Positions 7,745 through 17,531 of a stretch of 64,000 nt of DNA are shown here, piece after piece. Origin of the DNA: QHWT01 sp963755695 (lineage in GTDB: Bacteria; Acidobacteriota; Vicinamibacteria; Vicinamibacterales; 2-12-FULL-66-21). A program made the translations under genes and the position numbers. The notes beneath the pieces are model-generated. The model saw nothing but the letters and a program-made list of their open reading frames with translations, had not been told where the DNA came from and ran no database searches. The stretch lies in assembly GCA_963755695.1 (NCBI GenBank), contig CAVWLB010000008.1, positions 1,736,001-1,800,000 on the forward strand. Reading direction: 5' to 3'. Every line of letters starts with the position of its first letter. Position 1 is the stretch's first letter.

Positions 7745-8641
7745 ATGCGGGTCTTCTATTCTCCCCGCTACGGGTTGGCCCTGCCGGGCCACATCTGGCC
7801 GACATCCAAATATCGTCTCGTCGCCGAGCATCTGAAGGCCGACATCGTCGAACCGGGGATGGCGTCGTGGGACGATCTGGCGCTCGCGCACACGTCGGAA
7901 TATCTCGACACGCTCCGCAACGGGACGCTCACCGCGGAGGAAATCGCGACCCTGGAATTGCCGTGGGTTCCCGGACTGCTCGACGGCTTCCGGGTCATGG
8001 TTGGTGGCACCTGCGAGGCTGCCCGCGCAGCGCTGGACGAGGGTGTCTCGGCGCATATCGGCGGCGGCCTCCACCACGCGTTTGCCAATCATGGGGAAGG
8101 CTTCTGTCCGTTGAACGACATCGCGGTCGCGGTCCGCGTGCTCCAGCGCGAGCGCGGAATTCGCCGCGCTGCGATCGTCGACTGCGACGTGCACCACGGC
8201 AACGGCACCGCGATGATCTTCGAGCGCGATCCGGATGTGTACACGTTCTCGATCCATCAGCAGCACAACTATCCGTTGTTCAAGCCGCGAAGCGATCTCG
8301 ACATCGGCCTCGAGGACGGCGCCGGCGACGCCAGCTACCTCGATGCGCTGGCTGATGCGTTGCCGAAGGTGATGGAGAGCCGACCGGAATTGATGGTGTA
8401 CGTCGCGGGCGCCGATCCATTCGAGCGCGATCAACTCGGAGGACTGTCATTGACGAAGACCGGGCTCGTCCGGCGCGACGAGCTGGTCATCGATGCGGGA
8501 CGGCAGGCGGACGTTCCAATCGTCGTCGTGCTCGCGGGCGGCTACGCGGTTGACGTCGGCGACACCGTCGACATTCACGTCAACACCATCCGCGCGCTCC
8601 AGCGATACGGAGCGCAGAGGTTGAAAAGAGTCAAGGAGTAG
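7745..8641 (+). CDS. Histone deacetylase/AcuC-family amidohydrolase
   Basis: 298 residues with the arginase-deacetylase fold signatures: GGGLHHAFANHGEGFCPLND, the zinc motif VDCDVHHGNGTA, and the later metal Asp in VAGADPFERDQLGGL, followed by LAGGYA. Members remove acetyl or other acyl groups from lysines, polyamines or small amides in a zinc-dependent reaction. Bacterial members are cytosolic and the substrate cannot be read from sequence. The ATG at 7745 immediately follows the AATCACC repeat and has no clear Shine-Dalgarno. The protein is shorter than typical AcuC but all metal ligands are present. Confidence 0.9.
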   Translation: MRVFYSPRYGLALPGHIWPTSKYRLVAEHLKADIVEPGMASWDDLALAHTSEYLDTLRNGTLTAEEIATLELPWVPGLLDGFRVMVGGTCEAARAALDEGVSAHIGGGLHHAFANHGEGFCPLNDIAVAVRVLQRERGIRRAAIVDCDVHHGNGTAMIFERDPDVYTFSIHQQHNYPLFKPRSDLDIGLEDGAGDASYLDALADALPKVMESRPELMVYVAGADPFERDQLGGLSLTKTGLVRRDELVIDAGRQADVPIVVVLAGGYAVDVGDTVDIHVNTIRALQRYGAQRLKRVKE

Positions 8642-8760
8642 GGCGCCTCTTTAGCCAGGTTGCTGTAAGAGTGAGGGTGTAGGGCGCCTCTTTTTAGAGG
8701 CGCCGAGGGTATTAGTTGTAGAGCGCCTGCTTTTAGAGAGGCGCCCGCGTGCAGGGCGGG
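8641..8760. repeat. GTAGGGCGCCTCT palindromic repeat cluster
   Basis: Three copies of the GTAGGGCGCCTCTTT word occur in 120 bp. The central one forms a perfect 9-bp stem (GGCGCCTCT 8683-8691, AGAGGCGCC 8696-8704) with a TTTT loop. Similar copies lie at 9352, 35081, 35140, 44885, 47486 and 53735, always between genes. This is a REP-like family or a bidirectional terminator between the convergent deacetylase and NUDIX genes. Confidence 0.8.
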
Positions 8761-8767
8761 TCTCTCT

Positions 8768-9295
8768 CTAAATGAGCGTCAGACCAACAATGGTTTTCAT
8801 GTCGACGATCTCGCCGCGCCGAACCATCTCACGCGCCTCGCGCAGCTCGAACACCTTCGCCTCGATGTCTTCGTCTTCGTCGACTTCCGCCTGTTCGTCC
8901 GTGTCTTCGAGGTTGGAGAGGCGGAAGAACACCATTTCCTCGTCGCAGTAGCCCGGTGTCGGGTAGACCGCCGCGAGACGAACGATGGTTGCCGGAACCT
9001 TGCCGATCTCCTCGTGACACTCGCGTCGTGCGGCCTCTTCGGGCGTCTCTCCCTCATCGACGCTGCCGGCAGGCAGCTCCCACAGCCACGTGTTCAGCGA
9101 GTAGCGATACTGTCTGATCAGGATCACGTGCCCGGGCTCCGGCACGGGAATCAGCACCGCTGACTTCGAATGACGGACGATCTCCTGCACGGACTCACGT
9201 CCGTGTGGCAACTGCACATGGGCGCGCTCCACAGAGAAGACCCGGCCCGTGAATACGGTTTGGCTGGAAAGTCGCTCGGCGTTCTTCACCCTCAT
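8768..9295 (-). CDS. NUDIX hydrolase, ADP-ribose pyrophosphatase type
   Basis: 175 residues. The NUDIX box is complete: GSVDEGETPEEAARRECHEE followed by IG. The preceding WLWELPAG and the following AAVYPTPGYCDEEM (ADP-ribose type Pro-Gly segment) match ADPRase-like enzymes that cleave ADP-ribose to AMP and ribose-5-phosphate. The acidic EQAEVDEDEDIEAKVF tail region is also typical of that group. Cytosolic. The substrate is inferred only. Confidence 0.9.
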   Translation of the reverse strand: MRVKNAERLSSQTVFTGRVFSVERAHVQLPHGRESVQEIVRHSKSAVLIPVPEPGHVILIRQYRYSLNTWLWELPAGSVDEGETPEEAARRECHEEIGKVPATIVRLAAVYPTPGYCDEEMVFFRLSNLEDTDEQAEVDEDEDIEAKVFELREAREMVRRGEIVDMKTIVGLTLI

Positions 9296-9351
9296 CTCCT
9301 ATCACTTGTGGTGTAGGCCGGATCCGTAGAGAGACCCCACATCACGCGGCG

Positions 9352-9372
9352 CATAAAGAGGCGCCCTACACG
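9352..9372. repeat. Single copy of the GTAGGGCGCCTCTTT repeat overlapping the rluD stop codon
   Basis: Read on the minus strand the sequence is GTGTAGGGCGCCTCTTTATG. The TAG stop of rluD is supplied by the repeat itself, so the repeat abuts or invaded the 3' end of the gene. Confidence 0.65.
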
Positions 9373-10325
9373 CTCGGATTCTGCCGCTCCCGAATGTCGT
9401 CGATCACCGCCTGCAAATCGTCCGGCAACGGCGACTCGAATTCCATCTTGCGCCCTTCTGTCGGATGCATGAACGAAAGACGTGCGGCGTGAAGGAACGG
9501 CCGTTCGAGCCGCTGAACGGCCCGCAGGTCGTTCGCAACCCGGCGGTGCACCCCGCCGTACGTCGGGTCGCCGACGATTGGATGGCCGATTGCGCTGAGG
9601 TGGACGCGGATCTGGTGCGTGCGGCCGGTGGCGATCACCACGTGCAGCAGGGAGACCCCCTTCAGATGTTCGGCTTTGGTGATCCGCGTGACGGCGCTTC
9701 GCGCGCGTCGGCCGCGCGTCGACATCTTCTGACGATTGGAGGGATCGCGCCCGATCGGCGCGTCGATCCGCCGTCCCTGCTGCACCAGTCCCCACACCAG
9801 CGCGATGTATTCCTTCTCGACTTCCCGATCCTGAAACTGCCGCGCAAGCTCGTGGTGCGCGGCATCGTTCTTCGCAACCACCATGACGCCAGAGGTTCCG
9901 CGATCGAGCCGGTGCACGATCCCGGGTCTCAACTCGCCGCCGATGCCGCTGAGATCGTCGACGTGATGAAGCAGCGCGTTCACCAGCGTGCCGCTGTCGT
10001 GGCCCGCTGCGGGATGCACCACCATCCCGGGCGGCTTGTCCAGGATCACCACGTCCGAGTCTTCATAGACGATCGTGAGCGGCAAGTCCTCGGCGACCGC
10101 GGTCGCCGCGACGGGTGCGGGCACCTCGATGGTGTATTTCTGGCCGGCTCGCACCGCCGTGCTGGGGCGAAGGTCCTTGAGGGGCCCGGAAACCAGGCCC
10201 TCCTTGATGAGTTTCTGAATCTGGGACCGCGAGCGATCCGGAAGCGCTTCGGTCAGGAAGCTGTCGAGACGCGAGCCGTCCTGGTCGAGCGCGACTTCGA
10301 CCTCGTGTCGATCGCCGTCGGTCAT
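9366..10325 (-). CDS. rluD: RluD-type 23S rRNA pseudouridine synthase
   Basis: 319 residues. An N-terminal S4 RNA-binding domain (DSFLTEALPDRSRSQIQKLI) is followed by the RluA-family catalytic domain with the active-site Asp in HRLDRGTSGVMVVAK and the family motif GRTHQIRVHLSAIGHPIVGD. Enzymes of this group convert uridines of helix 69 in 23S rRNA, or related sites, to pseudouridine. It lies 24 bp downstream of lspA on the same strand, so an ileS-lspA-rluD operon is likely. The site specificity (RluD versus RluA/C) cannot be settled from sequence alone. Confidence 0.93.
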   Translation of the reverse strand: MTDGDRHEVEVALDQDGSRLDSFLTEALPDRSRSQIQKLIKEGLVSGPLKDLRPSTAVRAGQKYTIEVPAPVAATAVAEDLPLTIVYEDSDVVILDKPPGMVVHPAAGHDSGTLVNALLHHVDDLSGIGGELRPGIVHRLDRGTSGVMVVAKNDAAHHELARQFQDREVEKEYIALVWGLVQQGRRIDAPIGRDPSNRQKMSTRGRRARSAVTRITKAEHLKGVSLLHVVIATGRTHQIRVHLSAIGHPIVGDPTYGGVHRRVANDLRAVQRLERPFLHAARLSFMHPTEGRKMEFESPLPDDLQAVIDDIRERQNPSV

Positions 10326-10349
10326 GCTGTCCGCGGGCGGCCGCGGCGG

Positions 10350-11006
10350 TCAAGCGGACTGGGTGGCATGACGACGGCCGAGACCCAGCATTTCCAACAG
10401 CACGAGGACCGCGCCGATGGTGATTGCAGCGTCGGCCACATTGAACGCCCAGAAGTGCGCGTCGCCCCAGTACACGTCCACGAAATCGATCACGTAGCCG
10501 GAAAGCGCCCGATCGATGAGGTTACCGAACGCGCCGCCGAGAATCAGGGCGAGGCCGTAGCGCGAGAGCTGTTCGTGGGTCCCCAACTGACGCGCGTAGA
10601 GCGAGATGGCGACGAGCGCCAGCGCCGCGATGACGATCATCACCGCCGACTTGTAGGGAAAATCCGCGGCATTGAGCAGTCCAAAGGCCGCTCCCGTGTT
10701 CTGCACGTGCGTGAAGTCCAGCAGGTTCGGGATGATGTGCCGGCTCTCGTGGAGTGGCAGGGTCAGTCGAACGGTGAGTTTCGTCAGCTGATCGAAAACG
10801 ACGACCCCGCCGATCAGAAACAGCTCGAATGGCCTCACCAGCGGCCCCCGCGTCGCATGCTCGACCGCGTGCGGCTCCGGCTCAGGCGTGGGTGACGCGG
10901 GACTCGCACCGGTCCCGGCCGGATCCCGGAACCCATCGCGCTCGTCAATTCCACGCGATCCGTCGCTGCCGTCCGTGCCGTGCGATCCGGCGATGGTGTC
11001 TTCCAT
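10350..11006 (-). CDS. lspA: Lipoprotein signal peptidase (signal peptidase II)
   Basis: 218 residues, longer than usual (about 160) because of a ~55-residue Gly/Pro/acidic N-terminal extension before the first membrane span. Four membrane segments are visible, with the two catalytic Asp motifs NLIDRALSGYVIDFVDV and FNVADAAITIGAVL. The enzyme cleaves the signal peptide of diacylated prolipoproteins in the inner membrane. It starts 11 bp after the ileS stop. An internal start could remove the extension: the first hydrophobic segment begins at FELFLIGGVVVFDQLTKL. Confidence 0.95.
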   Translation of the reverse strand: MEDTIAGSHGTDGSDGSRGIDERDGFRDPAGTGASPASPTPEPEPHAVEHATRGPLVRPFELFLIGGVVVFDQLTKLTVRLTLPLHESRHIIPNLLDFTHVQNTGAAFGLLNAADFPYKSAVMIVIAALALVAISLYARQLGTHEQLSRYGLALILGGAFGNLIDRALSGYVIDFVDVYWGDAHFWAFNVADAAITIGAVLVLLEMLGLGRRHATQSA

Positions 11007-11017
11007 TGGTACCTTGA

Positions 11018-13858
11018 TTAGCGTGCCGCCCGGGGCGCGTCAGCCTCGAGGGCCGCGACACAACGACTGCAGAGGCCCTCAGACCCGGGGTCGCGTGAGA
11101 CTTCCGGCACCACGCGCCAGCAGCGCTCGCACTTCGTGCCCTCCGCGCGCGTGACCGAGACCGCCACACCTTCGGCGGCACCGCTTTCCAGCGCAACCTG
11201 CGACACGATGAACAGCATCGGCAGGTCCGGTTCGTACTGGCGCAGCAGATCGCCGGTGGCGCCACCCGCGGTCAGCGTCACGTGCGCGCCGAGCGACGTG
11301 CCGATAATTTTTCCCTGACGGGCATTTTCCAACGCGCGGTTCACTTCCTCACGAACGCCGAGTAACTGCTCCCAGCGTTCGACGAGCGCGCGGTCTACGA
11401 GAGCTTCCGTGTCGCGTGGAAATTCGGCGAGATGCACCGATTCCTCGCACGCCCGCCGAGGTGCTGCCACAGCTCGTCGGCGGTGACCGGGAGGATCGGC
11501 GCCAGCAGCCGCGCAAGCCCGTCGGCCATCATGTACATCGCCGTCTGCGCCGATCGGCGCTCGACCGATGCGGCGGCAAACGTGTACAGCCGATCCTTCG
11601 AGACGTCGGCGTAGAACGCGCTGAGGTCGACCGTGAGGAACTGGTTCAGCGTCTGGAAGATCGTGCGGGTAATCGTAACGCTCGTACGCGCGCAGGATCC
11701 GCCGTCGCCGCGCTTCGCGTAGCGACGCGAGCGACGTAGCGGTCGACCTCCTCGCATGCTGGCGATCGCGCACCCGATCGGTCGACGGGATCGAAGTCGT
11801 ACAGGTTCGACGAGCGAGGTAGCGCAGCGTGTTGCGGATCTTGCGGTACGCCTCGACCACGCGCGCCAGGATCTGCTTGCCGACGCGCAGTCTCCTCGCG
11901 GAAGTCGCTCATCGACGACCCAGAGGCGCAGGATGTCGGCGCCGCTCTCCTTGATCACGTCCTGCGGCGCGATCGTGTTGCCGAGCGACTTCGACATCTT
12001 GCGGCCGTCGACGTCGATGAGGAAGCCGTGCGTGAGCACTTCGCGGAACGGCGGGCGGCCGCGCGTGCCGAGGCCGACGAGCAGCGAGCTCTGGAACCAG
12101 CCGCGATGCTGGTCGCTGCCTTCGAGGTAGATGTCGGCCGGCCAGGTCAGCTCCGGCGCGGAACGGCAGCACCGCCTCGTGGCTCGACCCCGAATCGAAC
12201 CAGACGTCGAGGATGTTCGTCTCGCGCTCGAATGCCGTGCCGCCGCACGCCGGGCAGGTCAGGCCTGGCGGGATGAACTCCTCGATCGGCCGCTCGTACC
12301 AGGCGTCGGCGCCGTACTGCGTCGAAGACCGCCGCCGCCTGCTCGACGAGCGCCGGCGTCAGCGAGCGCCTCGCCGCACTTGGTGCAGTCGACCGCCGGG
12401 ATCGGCACACCCCAGGCGCGCTGGCGCGAGATGCACCAGTCGGGGCGGTTCGCGACCATGTTGTAGATGCGGTCGTGCCCCCACGCCGGGATCCACTCGA
12501 CGTCGCTGGTCGATCGGCGTCGAGTCGCCGCCTGCCGCAGCGGTCTTGCGTCCGCCGACGACCGGCTCGCCATCCATGCGGATGAACCACTGCGACGTCG
12601 CGAGGAAGATCACCGGGTTGTGGCAGCGCCAGCAGTGCGGGTACTGGTGCGCGAACGTCTCGCGATGCCAGAGCCGGCCGCGCTCCTTCAGCGCCTCTTC
12701 GACCTTCGGGTTCGCGTCGAACACGCGCTGCCCGCCGAACAGCTCGACCGTGTCGAGGAAATGGCCGCCCGGGCCGACCGGCGCGTAGATCTCGAGGCCG
12801 TAGCGCATGCCGGTGTTGAAGTCGTCGGCGCCATGGCCCGGCGCCGTGTGCACCGCGCCGGTGCCGGCGTCGAGCGTGACGTAGTCGCCGAGCACGCCGA
12901 GCGAGTCGCGCGCGTACAGCGGATGCCGGAAGCGGATGCTGCTCGAGCTGCTCGCCCTTCATCCGCGCGACCGGCTCGCCGAACGGCGTGCCGACGGCCT
13001 CGCGCGACCTTCGGCGCCAGCGCCTCGGCGACGATCACCGCGCGGCCGTCCGACCTCGTAGGCCGCGTAGTCGAACTCGGGATGAAACGCGATCGCCAGG
13101 TTCGACGGAATCGTCCACGGCGTCGTCGTCCAGATCAGGACCGAGACGTCGCGTCCGGCCAGCGCCGGGATGCGCGCGCGCGAGTTCGCCGCGCGCTGTC
13201 GGGCGCGAGCGGGAACTCGACGTAGATCGACGGCGAGGTGTGCTCCTCGTACTCGACTTCCGCTTCGGCGAGCGCGGTGCGGCAGTGGATGCACCAGTGG
13301 ACCGGCTTCTTGCCCTTGTAGACGAGGCCCTGCTCGACGAACCGGCCGAGCGCGCGCGCGATCGCCGCCTGGTACTTGAAGTTCATCGTCAGGTACGGCT
13401 CGTCCCAGTCGCCGAGGATGCCGAGCCGCTGGAACTCGCTCGGTCATGGTGCCGATGAAGCGCTCGGCGTAGGCGCGGCAGGCGCGGCAGAAGTCGGCGA
13501 CGCGTCATCTCGCGCTTCTTCGGGCCGAGCTCGCGATCGACCTTCAGCTCGATCGGCAGCCCGTGGCAGTCGTAGCCCGGCACGTACGGCGCGTCGAAGC
13601 CGGCCATCGATCGCGACTTGACGACGAGGTCCTTCAGGATCTTGTTCAGCGCCGTGCCGAGGTGGATCTGCCGTTGGCGTACGGGCGGGCCGTCGTGCAG
13701 CACGAACTTCGGGCGCGCCCTGCCGGCGTCGCGCGGATCTTGCCGTAGAGGTCCATCGCCGCCCAGCGCGCGAGCGTCTCCGGCTCGGTCGTCGGCAGGT
13801 TCGCCTTCATCGGGAAGTCGGTGCGCGGCAGGTTGAGGGTGTCTTTCCAGTCGGCCAT
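11018..13858 (-). CDS. ileS: Isoleucyl-tRNA synthetase, reading frame broken by many single-base shifts
   Basis: The protein can be followed across all three minus-strand frames from MADWKDTLNLPRTDFPMK (ATG 13858) to LEADAPRAAR (stop 11018). Landmarks: FVLHDGPP, IHLGTALNKILKD (HIGH region), YDCHGLPIELKVD, IWTTTPWTIPSN (editing domain), GRKMSKSLGN (KMSKS), and the C-terminal zinc finger CERCW...CSRC. It charges tRNA-Ile and is essential, so a true pseudogene is unlikely. At least 15 shifts fall between about 11.45 and 13.74 kb, nearly all correctable by removing one C or G, while the C-terminal ~130 residues and the downstream lspA and rluD are clean. Residual consensus errors are the likely cause. 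The upstream context is TACAAT 14 bp before the ATG. Confidence 0.93.
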
Positions 13859-13878
13859 GGGTGATCTTGTCAATTGTA

Positions 13879-13914
13879 CAAAAAAAGACCGGCTACCCTG
13901 CGGGCGGCCGGTCT
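13879..13914 (-). terminator. Rho-independent terminator (minus strand)
   Basis: A perfect 8-bp stem (AGACCGGC 13886-13893 with GCCGGTCT 13907-13914) is followed on the minus strand by TTTTTTT. It lies between the exported-protein gene and ileS. The ileS promoter-like TACAAT (13871-13876 on the complement) begins directly behind the T tract. Confidence 0.85.
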
Positions 13915-13953
13915 CGGCCGATCGAACGTGTCCGCGCCGGCGGCGGCAGGGAC

Positions 13954-14754
13954 TTACCTGCCGATCTGACTTGGAAGCGCCCTGGTTGTCGTTGAACGTA
14001 TCGTCGTTCACACCCAGGAACAGTTGGCCGCTCGCCGGCGCGACGATCGAGCCCTGATTGCCGACCCCAAAGGGCTGGCCGTTCGCCGATCCTGCCGATG
14101 AGCGCGCCCGCAAGCGCCCGCGGCATTGCCGACCGAGGCGCGTACCGTCCTGTATTCGAACCCGCTGAGCTCGCCTTGTCGTTCGCATCCTCGCTCAACT
14201 GAATCTCACCGGACGTGTTCAACGTAAGCGTCTGACCCTTTGTCACGGTCAGGCCCGTAGGCGTCCACGGCCGTTGCGCCGACACGGTAAACGCGCCCGT
14301 TCCTGCGGGCGGTGCTGCCGCTGCCATTGGTCGCGACAGCGTTACTGGGCTTCGACATCACGATGCGCGCCACGTCGGACGACGAGAACTCGCGATCCCC
14401 ACCACTCGTCTTCACAGTGAGCTTCTTCGGGGTCCCGCCACTGATATCGTAGAGCTGCCCGTCGATCACCTGTCCGTTCCGGAGAACGACCTGCGATGTG
14501 CCGTTGAATTTCGCCCAGTCCGCGGCACTCATGGTTCCGCCGGTGAAATCGATGACCGACACATCGTTTTTCGGGATATGGCGCTCTTGTCCATTGACGC
14601 GGACGGTGTACCCGACGCCGCCGAGATCGACGAGCTGGCCGGACACGTTCTCGCCGGACCGCATGACGAGCGTAGCGCTTACCTGCGCCTGAGCCGTGCT
14701 ACAGATGAGCATTGCCCCGACGCAAAACGCGCTGAGAACCGATCGCTTCCGCAT
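13954..14754 (-). CDS. Exported protein with C-terminal galactose-lectin-like (LecA-type) segment, frame disrupted
   Basis: The ATG at 14754 (MRKRSVLSAFCVGAML) is preceded by GGAGG seven bases upstream and begins a Sec signal peptide ending near AQA. The mature N-terminal part repeats short beta strands (MRSGENVSGQLVDLGG, then RNGQVIDGQLYDISGG). The C-terminal part reads LTVTKGQTLTLNTSGEIQLS and GQLFLGVNDDTFNDNQGA, resembling LecA/PA-IL-like galactose-binding modules. The two halves are in different frames, with about three shifts between 13.96 and 14.31 kb, so the exact length is uncertain. The end at 13954 assumes FQVRIGR as C-terminus. It ends just before a good terminator. The ligand is unknown. 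Confidence 0.7.
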
Positions 14755-14898
14755 GTTCGAATCCTCCATTGTGTCACATCGCCCCGTAGTTACCACTGGA
14801 GAATGCAAACCATGATCCACTAAAAACTCTACAGTTTTTGGCCATTTTCTGCACATTTTTACCAGGCTGGAGTGGTCCGGCACCCCGCGAGCCGGCCT

Positions 14899-14904
14899 GT
14901 ATAA
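14899..14904 (+). promoter_or_regulatory. -10 box TATAAT with the start codon eight bases downstream
   Basis: TATAAT at 14899-14904 is followed by GGACGATATGGCC. Transcription from this box would begin at or next to the in-frame ATG at 14913, giving a leaderless mRNA. The upstream ATG at 14904 overlaps the box itself and is therefore unlikely to be used. Confidence 0.5.
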
Positions 14905-14912
14905 TGGACGAT

Positions 14913-16241
14913 ATGGCCGTGTCTGAGCCGGTGCTTCATCTGCCTTCCGTGCGCGAAGCGCGCCTCGATAACGGACTCAAGATTCTGATCAAGGAAGCTG
15001 CACACCGCGCCGCTGGTGTCGGTGTGGTGCTGGTATCGCGTCGGTTCGGGCGACGAACGCCCGGGCATACCGGGCGTCTCGCACTGGGTCGAGCACATGA
15101 ATTTCAAGGGCACGACGAACATCCCGCGCGACGAGATGAAGGGGATCGTCGAGCGGTTCGGCGGAACCTGGAACGGCTACACCTGGATCGATCAGACGAC
15201 CTATCTCGAGACGGCGGGGACGGACGCGCTCGATACGCTTGCTGTTCATCGAGGCCGAGCGGATGGCGCACGGCCTGTACGAGCCCGAGGAATGCGAGTC
15301 GGAGCGCACGGTCATCATCTCCGAGCTGCAGGGAGGGGAGAACGATCCCGACCAGTTGCTCGACACCGAGGTCACCGCCACGGCGTTTCGCGCGCATCCG
15401 TACCGGCATCCGACGATCGGCTGGATCGACGACCTGCGATCCATGACCCGCGACGATCTGTATCGCTACTACCGGCGGCACTACGTTCCTGACAACGCCA
15501 CGCTGGTCGTGGTCGGGGACGTGGATCGCCGAGGAAGTCCTGCGGCGCGCAGAAGCCCATTTCGGGCGAATCCCCGCAGGCTCTCCGCCAGCCCGACGGC
15601 GCGGCGGTCGAGCCGAACCAGATCGGCGAACGCCGCGTCGCTGCTCGAGCGCGAAGGGACGACCGCTTACGTGAAGTTCGCGTGGCATGCGCCGGCCGCG
15701 ACCGAGACGGACTTCTTTCCCGATGCTGGTGCTCGATGCGGCACTGACCGGCGCGAAAGGGGCTCAACATCTGGTCCAGCTTCCGCGGCGCGCCGCCGCA
15801 GCGCAAGGCGCGGCTTTATACCGCGCTCGTCGAGCGCGGGCTGGCGTCTTCCGTCGCGGGATCGCTGATTGCCGACGCGCGAGCCGTTCCTCTACAACAT
15901 TTCGTTGACGGCGATGGAGGGAGTGGCGCTCGCCGTCACTCGAAGACGCGCCGCCCTGCGAGGCCATCGAACGCGTGCGCGAGCAGGGGCTTACCGAGGA
16001 GGAAGTTGCGCGGGCGCGACGGCAGTTGCGCGCGCGGCTGGTATTCGAGACCGACAGCGTCACCAACATCGCGCACCAGCTCGGCTACTTCGAAACCGTC
16101 GTCGGCAACGGGTTCGTCCATGGAATGCGGCCGGCAGTCGATGCGGTGACGACAGAGCAGGTCGCCGACGTCGCCAGACGCCGGCTCTCACGCGACAAGC
16201 GGACGACAGGCTGGTTCCAGCCGCTGGAGCGCCGGGCGTGA
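14913..16241 (+). CDS. M16 (pitrilysin/insulinase-like) zinc protease, catalytic subunit, frame disrupted
   Basis: Across shifting frames the protein reads LDNGLKILIKEA, SHWVEHMNFKGTTNIP (inverted zinc motif HxxEH: HWVEH), IVERFGGTWNGYTWIDQTTY, ECESERTVIISELQGGENDP, HYVPDNATLVVVGDV, and at the end WFQPLERRA. The HxxEH ligands plus the downstream Glu (in ERTVIISE) make it the catalytically active member. About eight single-base shifts occur between 15.0 and 15.96 kb. The stop overlaps the start of the next M16 gene (GTGA). M16 pairs of this sort act as heterodimeric peptidases, often envelope-associated. No signal peptide is visible here. Substrate unknown. Confidence 0.85.
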
Positions 16242-17510
16242 CCACGGCGGTCATTCGCGGGCTGTCTCCTGTTCGCCAGGTCCTCGCGAACGGCGCGGTG
16301 GTCGTCGTGCAGGAAACGGCCTTTTCTCCTGCGGTGACGATCAGCGCGTCGTTCCGCGCCGGCAGCCTTTACGAACCCGACGACTTGACCGGCCTCGCAT
16401 GTCTGCTCGGCCGCGTAATCGACCGTGGCACGGCAGGCGCGATCCGCAGACGCCATCGCGGAAGCGCTCGACGACCGTGGCGTCACGCTGAAGGTGTCGA
16501 CGAACCGTCACGCGCTGACCGTGTCGTGCACGTGTCTCTCGGAGGACTTCGCCGACATGCTGGCGCTGATGGCGGACGTCACGCGCGAGCCCGTGTTCCC
16601 CCAGGACCAGATCGAGAAGCGCCGCACCGAAACGATTTCACTGATCCGGCAGGATCAGGACAATCCGGCGATCCGTGCGTCGGAGGCGCTTCAGTCGCTG
16701 CTGTATGGGGCCACGCATCCGTACGGGCGGCCCGCCAAAGGCCACGTTGAAACAATCGAGCGGGTCACCCGGGATGATCTCGTCACGTTTCACGCGCGAC
16801 GCTTCGCTCCCGGCTCGCTCACTCTGGTGATCGTCGGCGATGTCAGCGCCTCGCGGGCGATGGATCATGTCGCGGCTGCATTCGACGGCTGGCAGGCACC
16901 CGCTCCAGGCGATCGCGCGGTCCCCCCGGTTGGCCCCGTGACTGTGCGTCATGATCAGCGGATCCCGATGACCGGTAAATCGCAGACCGACATCGCGTAC
17001 GGGTTCACCACCATCAACCGGCTCGATCCGCGGTACTACGCCTACTGGGTGATGAACAACATCCTCGGGCAGTTCGGGCTGGGCGGGCGGCTGGCGGAAA
17101 ACATCCGCGAGCGGCAGGGGATGGCGTACTACGCGTTCAGCGCCTTCGATCCAAGCCTCGGGCCCGGACCGCTGGTCATTCGTGCCGGGGTCGATCCCCG
17201 AAACGTGGACCGCGCCATCACGGCGATTGATGCCGAGGTGGGCGCGCTCGGGAGCCAGGGGCCGACGGAGCGGGAACTCGCCGAAACCCGTCAGTTCCTG
17301 ATTGGCTCGGTTCCACGCATGCTCGAGACCAACCAGAGCATTGCTACCTTTCTCCATACCGCCGAGTTCTTCGGTCTGGGGCTGGACTTCGATCGGCGGC
17401 TGCCGACGTTGCTCGCGGCCGTGACGATGGACGAGGTGAGAGCGGCGGCGGCCGAGGTTCTCCGCCCGGATCGCGCGTCAGTGGCTATCGCCGGACCTGA
17501 CGCGGGCTAA
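16238..17510 (+). CDS. M16 family protein, probable non-catalytic partner subunit
   Basis: It starts with GTG overlapping the stop of the previous gene, so the two are translationally coupled. It carries the M16 fold (LANGAVVVVQETAFSPAVTI, ERRTETIS-like EKRRTETISLIRQDQDNPA, the RERQGMAYYAFSAFDP C-terminal motif), but where the HxxEH site belongs it reads CLLGRVIDRGT, without the His and Glu ligands. This is the usual pattern of the regulatory partner in bacterial M16 pairs. One frame shift lies near 16436. The rest, about 360 residues, is clean. Confidence 0.85.
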
Positions 17511-17531
17511 GATTCCCCCTCATAGTACGAG

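Noticed and set aside
9465..10895. 476-codon plus-strand frame opposite rluD and lspA
   Set aside because: It is antisense to two well-recognised proteins, with Arg/His/Asp-rich composition typical of a shadow frame in GC-rich DNA.
11018..13858. ileS as a true pseudogene
   Set aside because: All catalytic motifs and the zinc finger are conserved between the shifts, and neighbouring disrupted genes show the same kind of lesion. Error in the sequence is more likely than decay of an essential gene.
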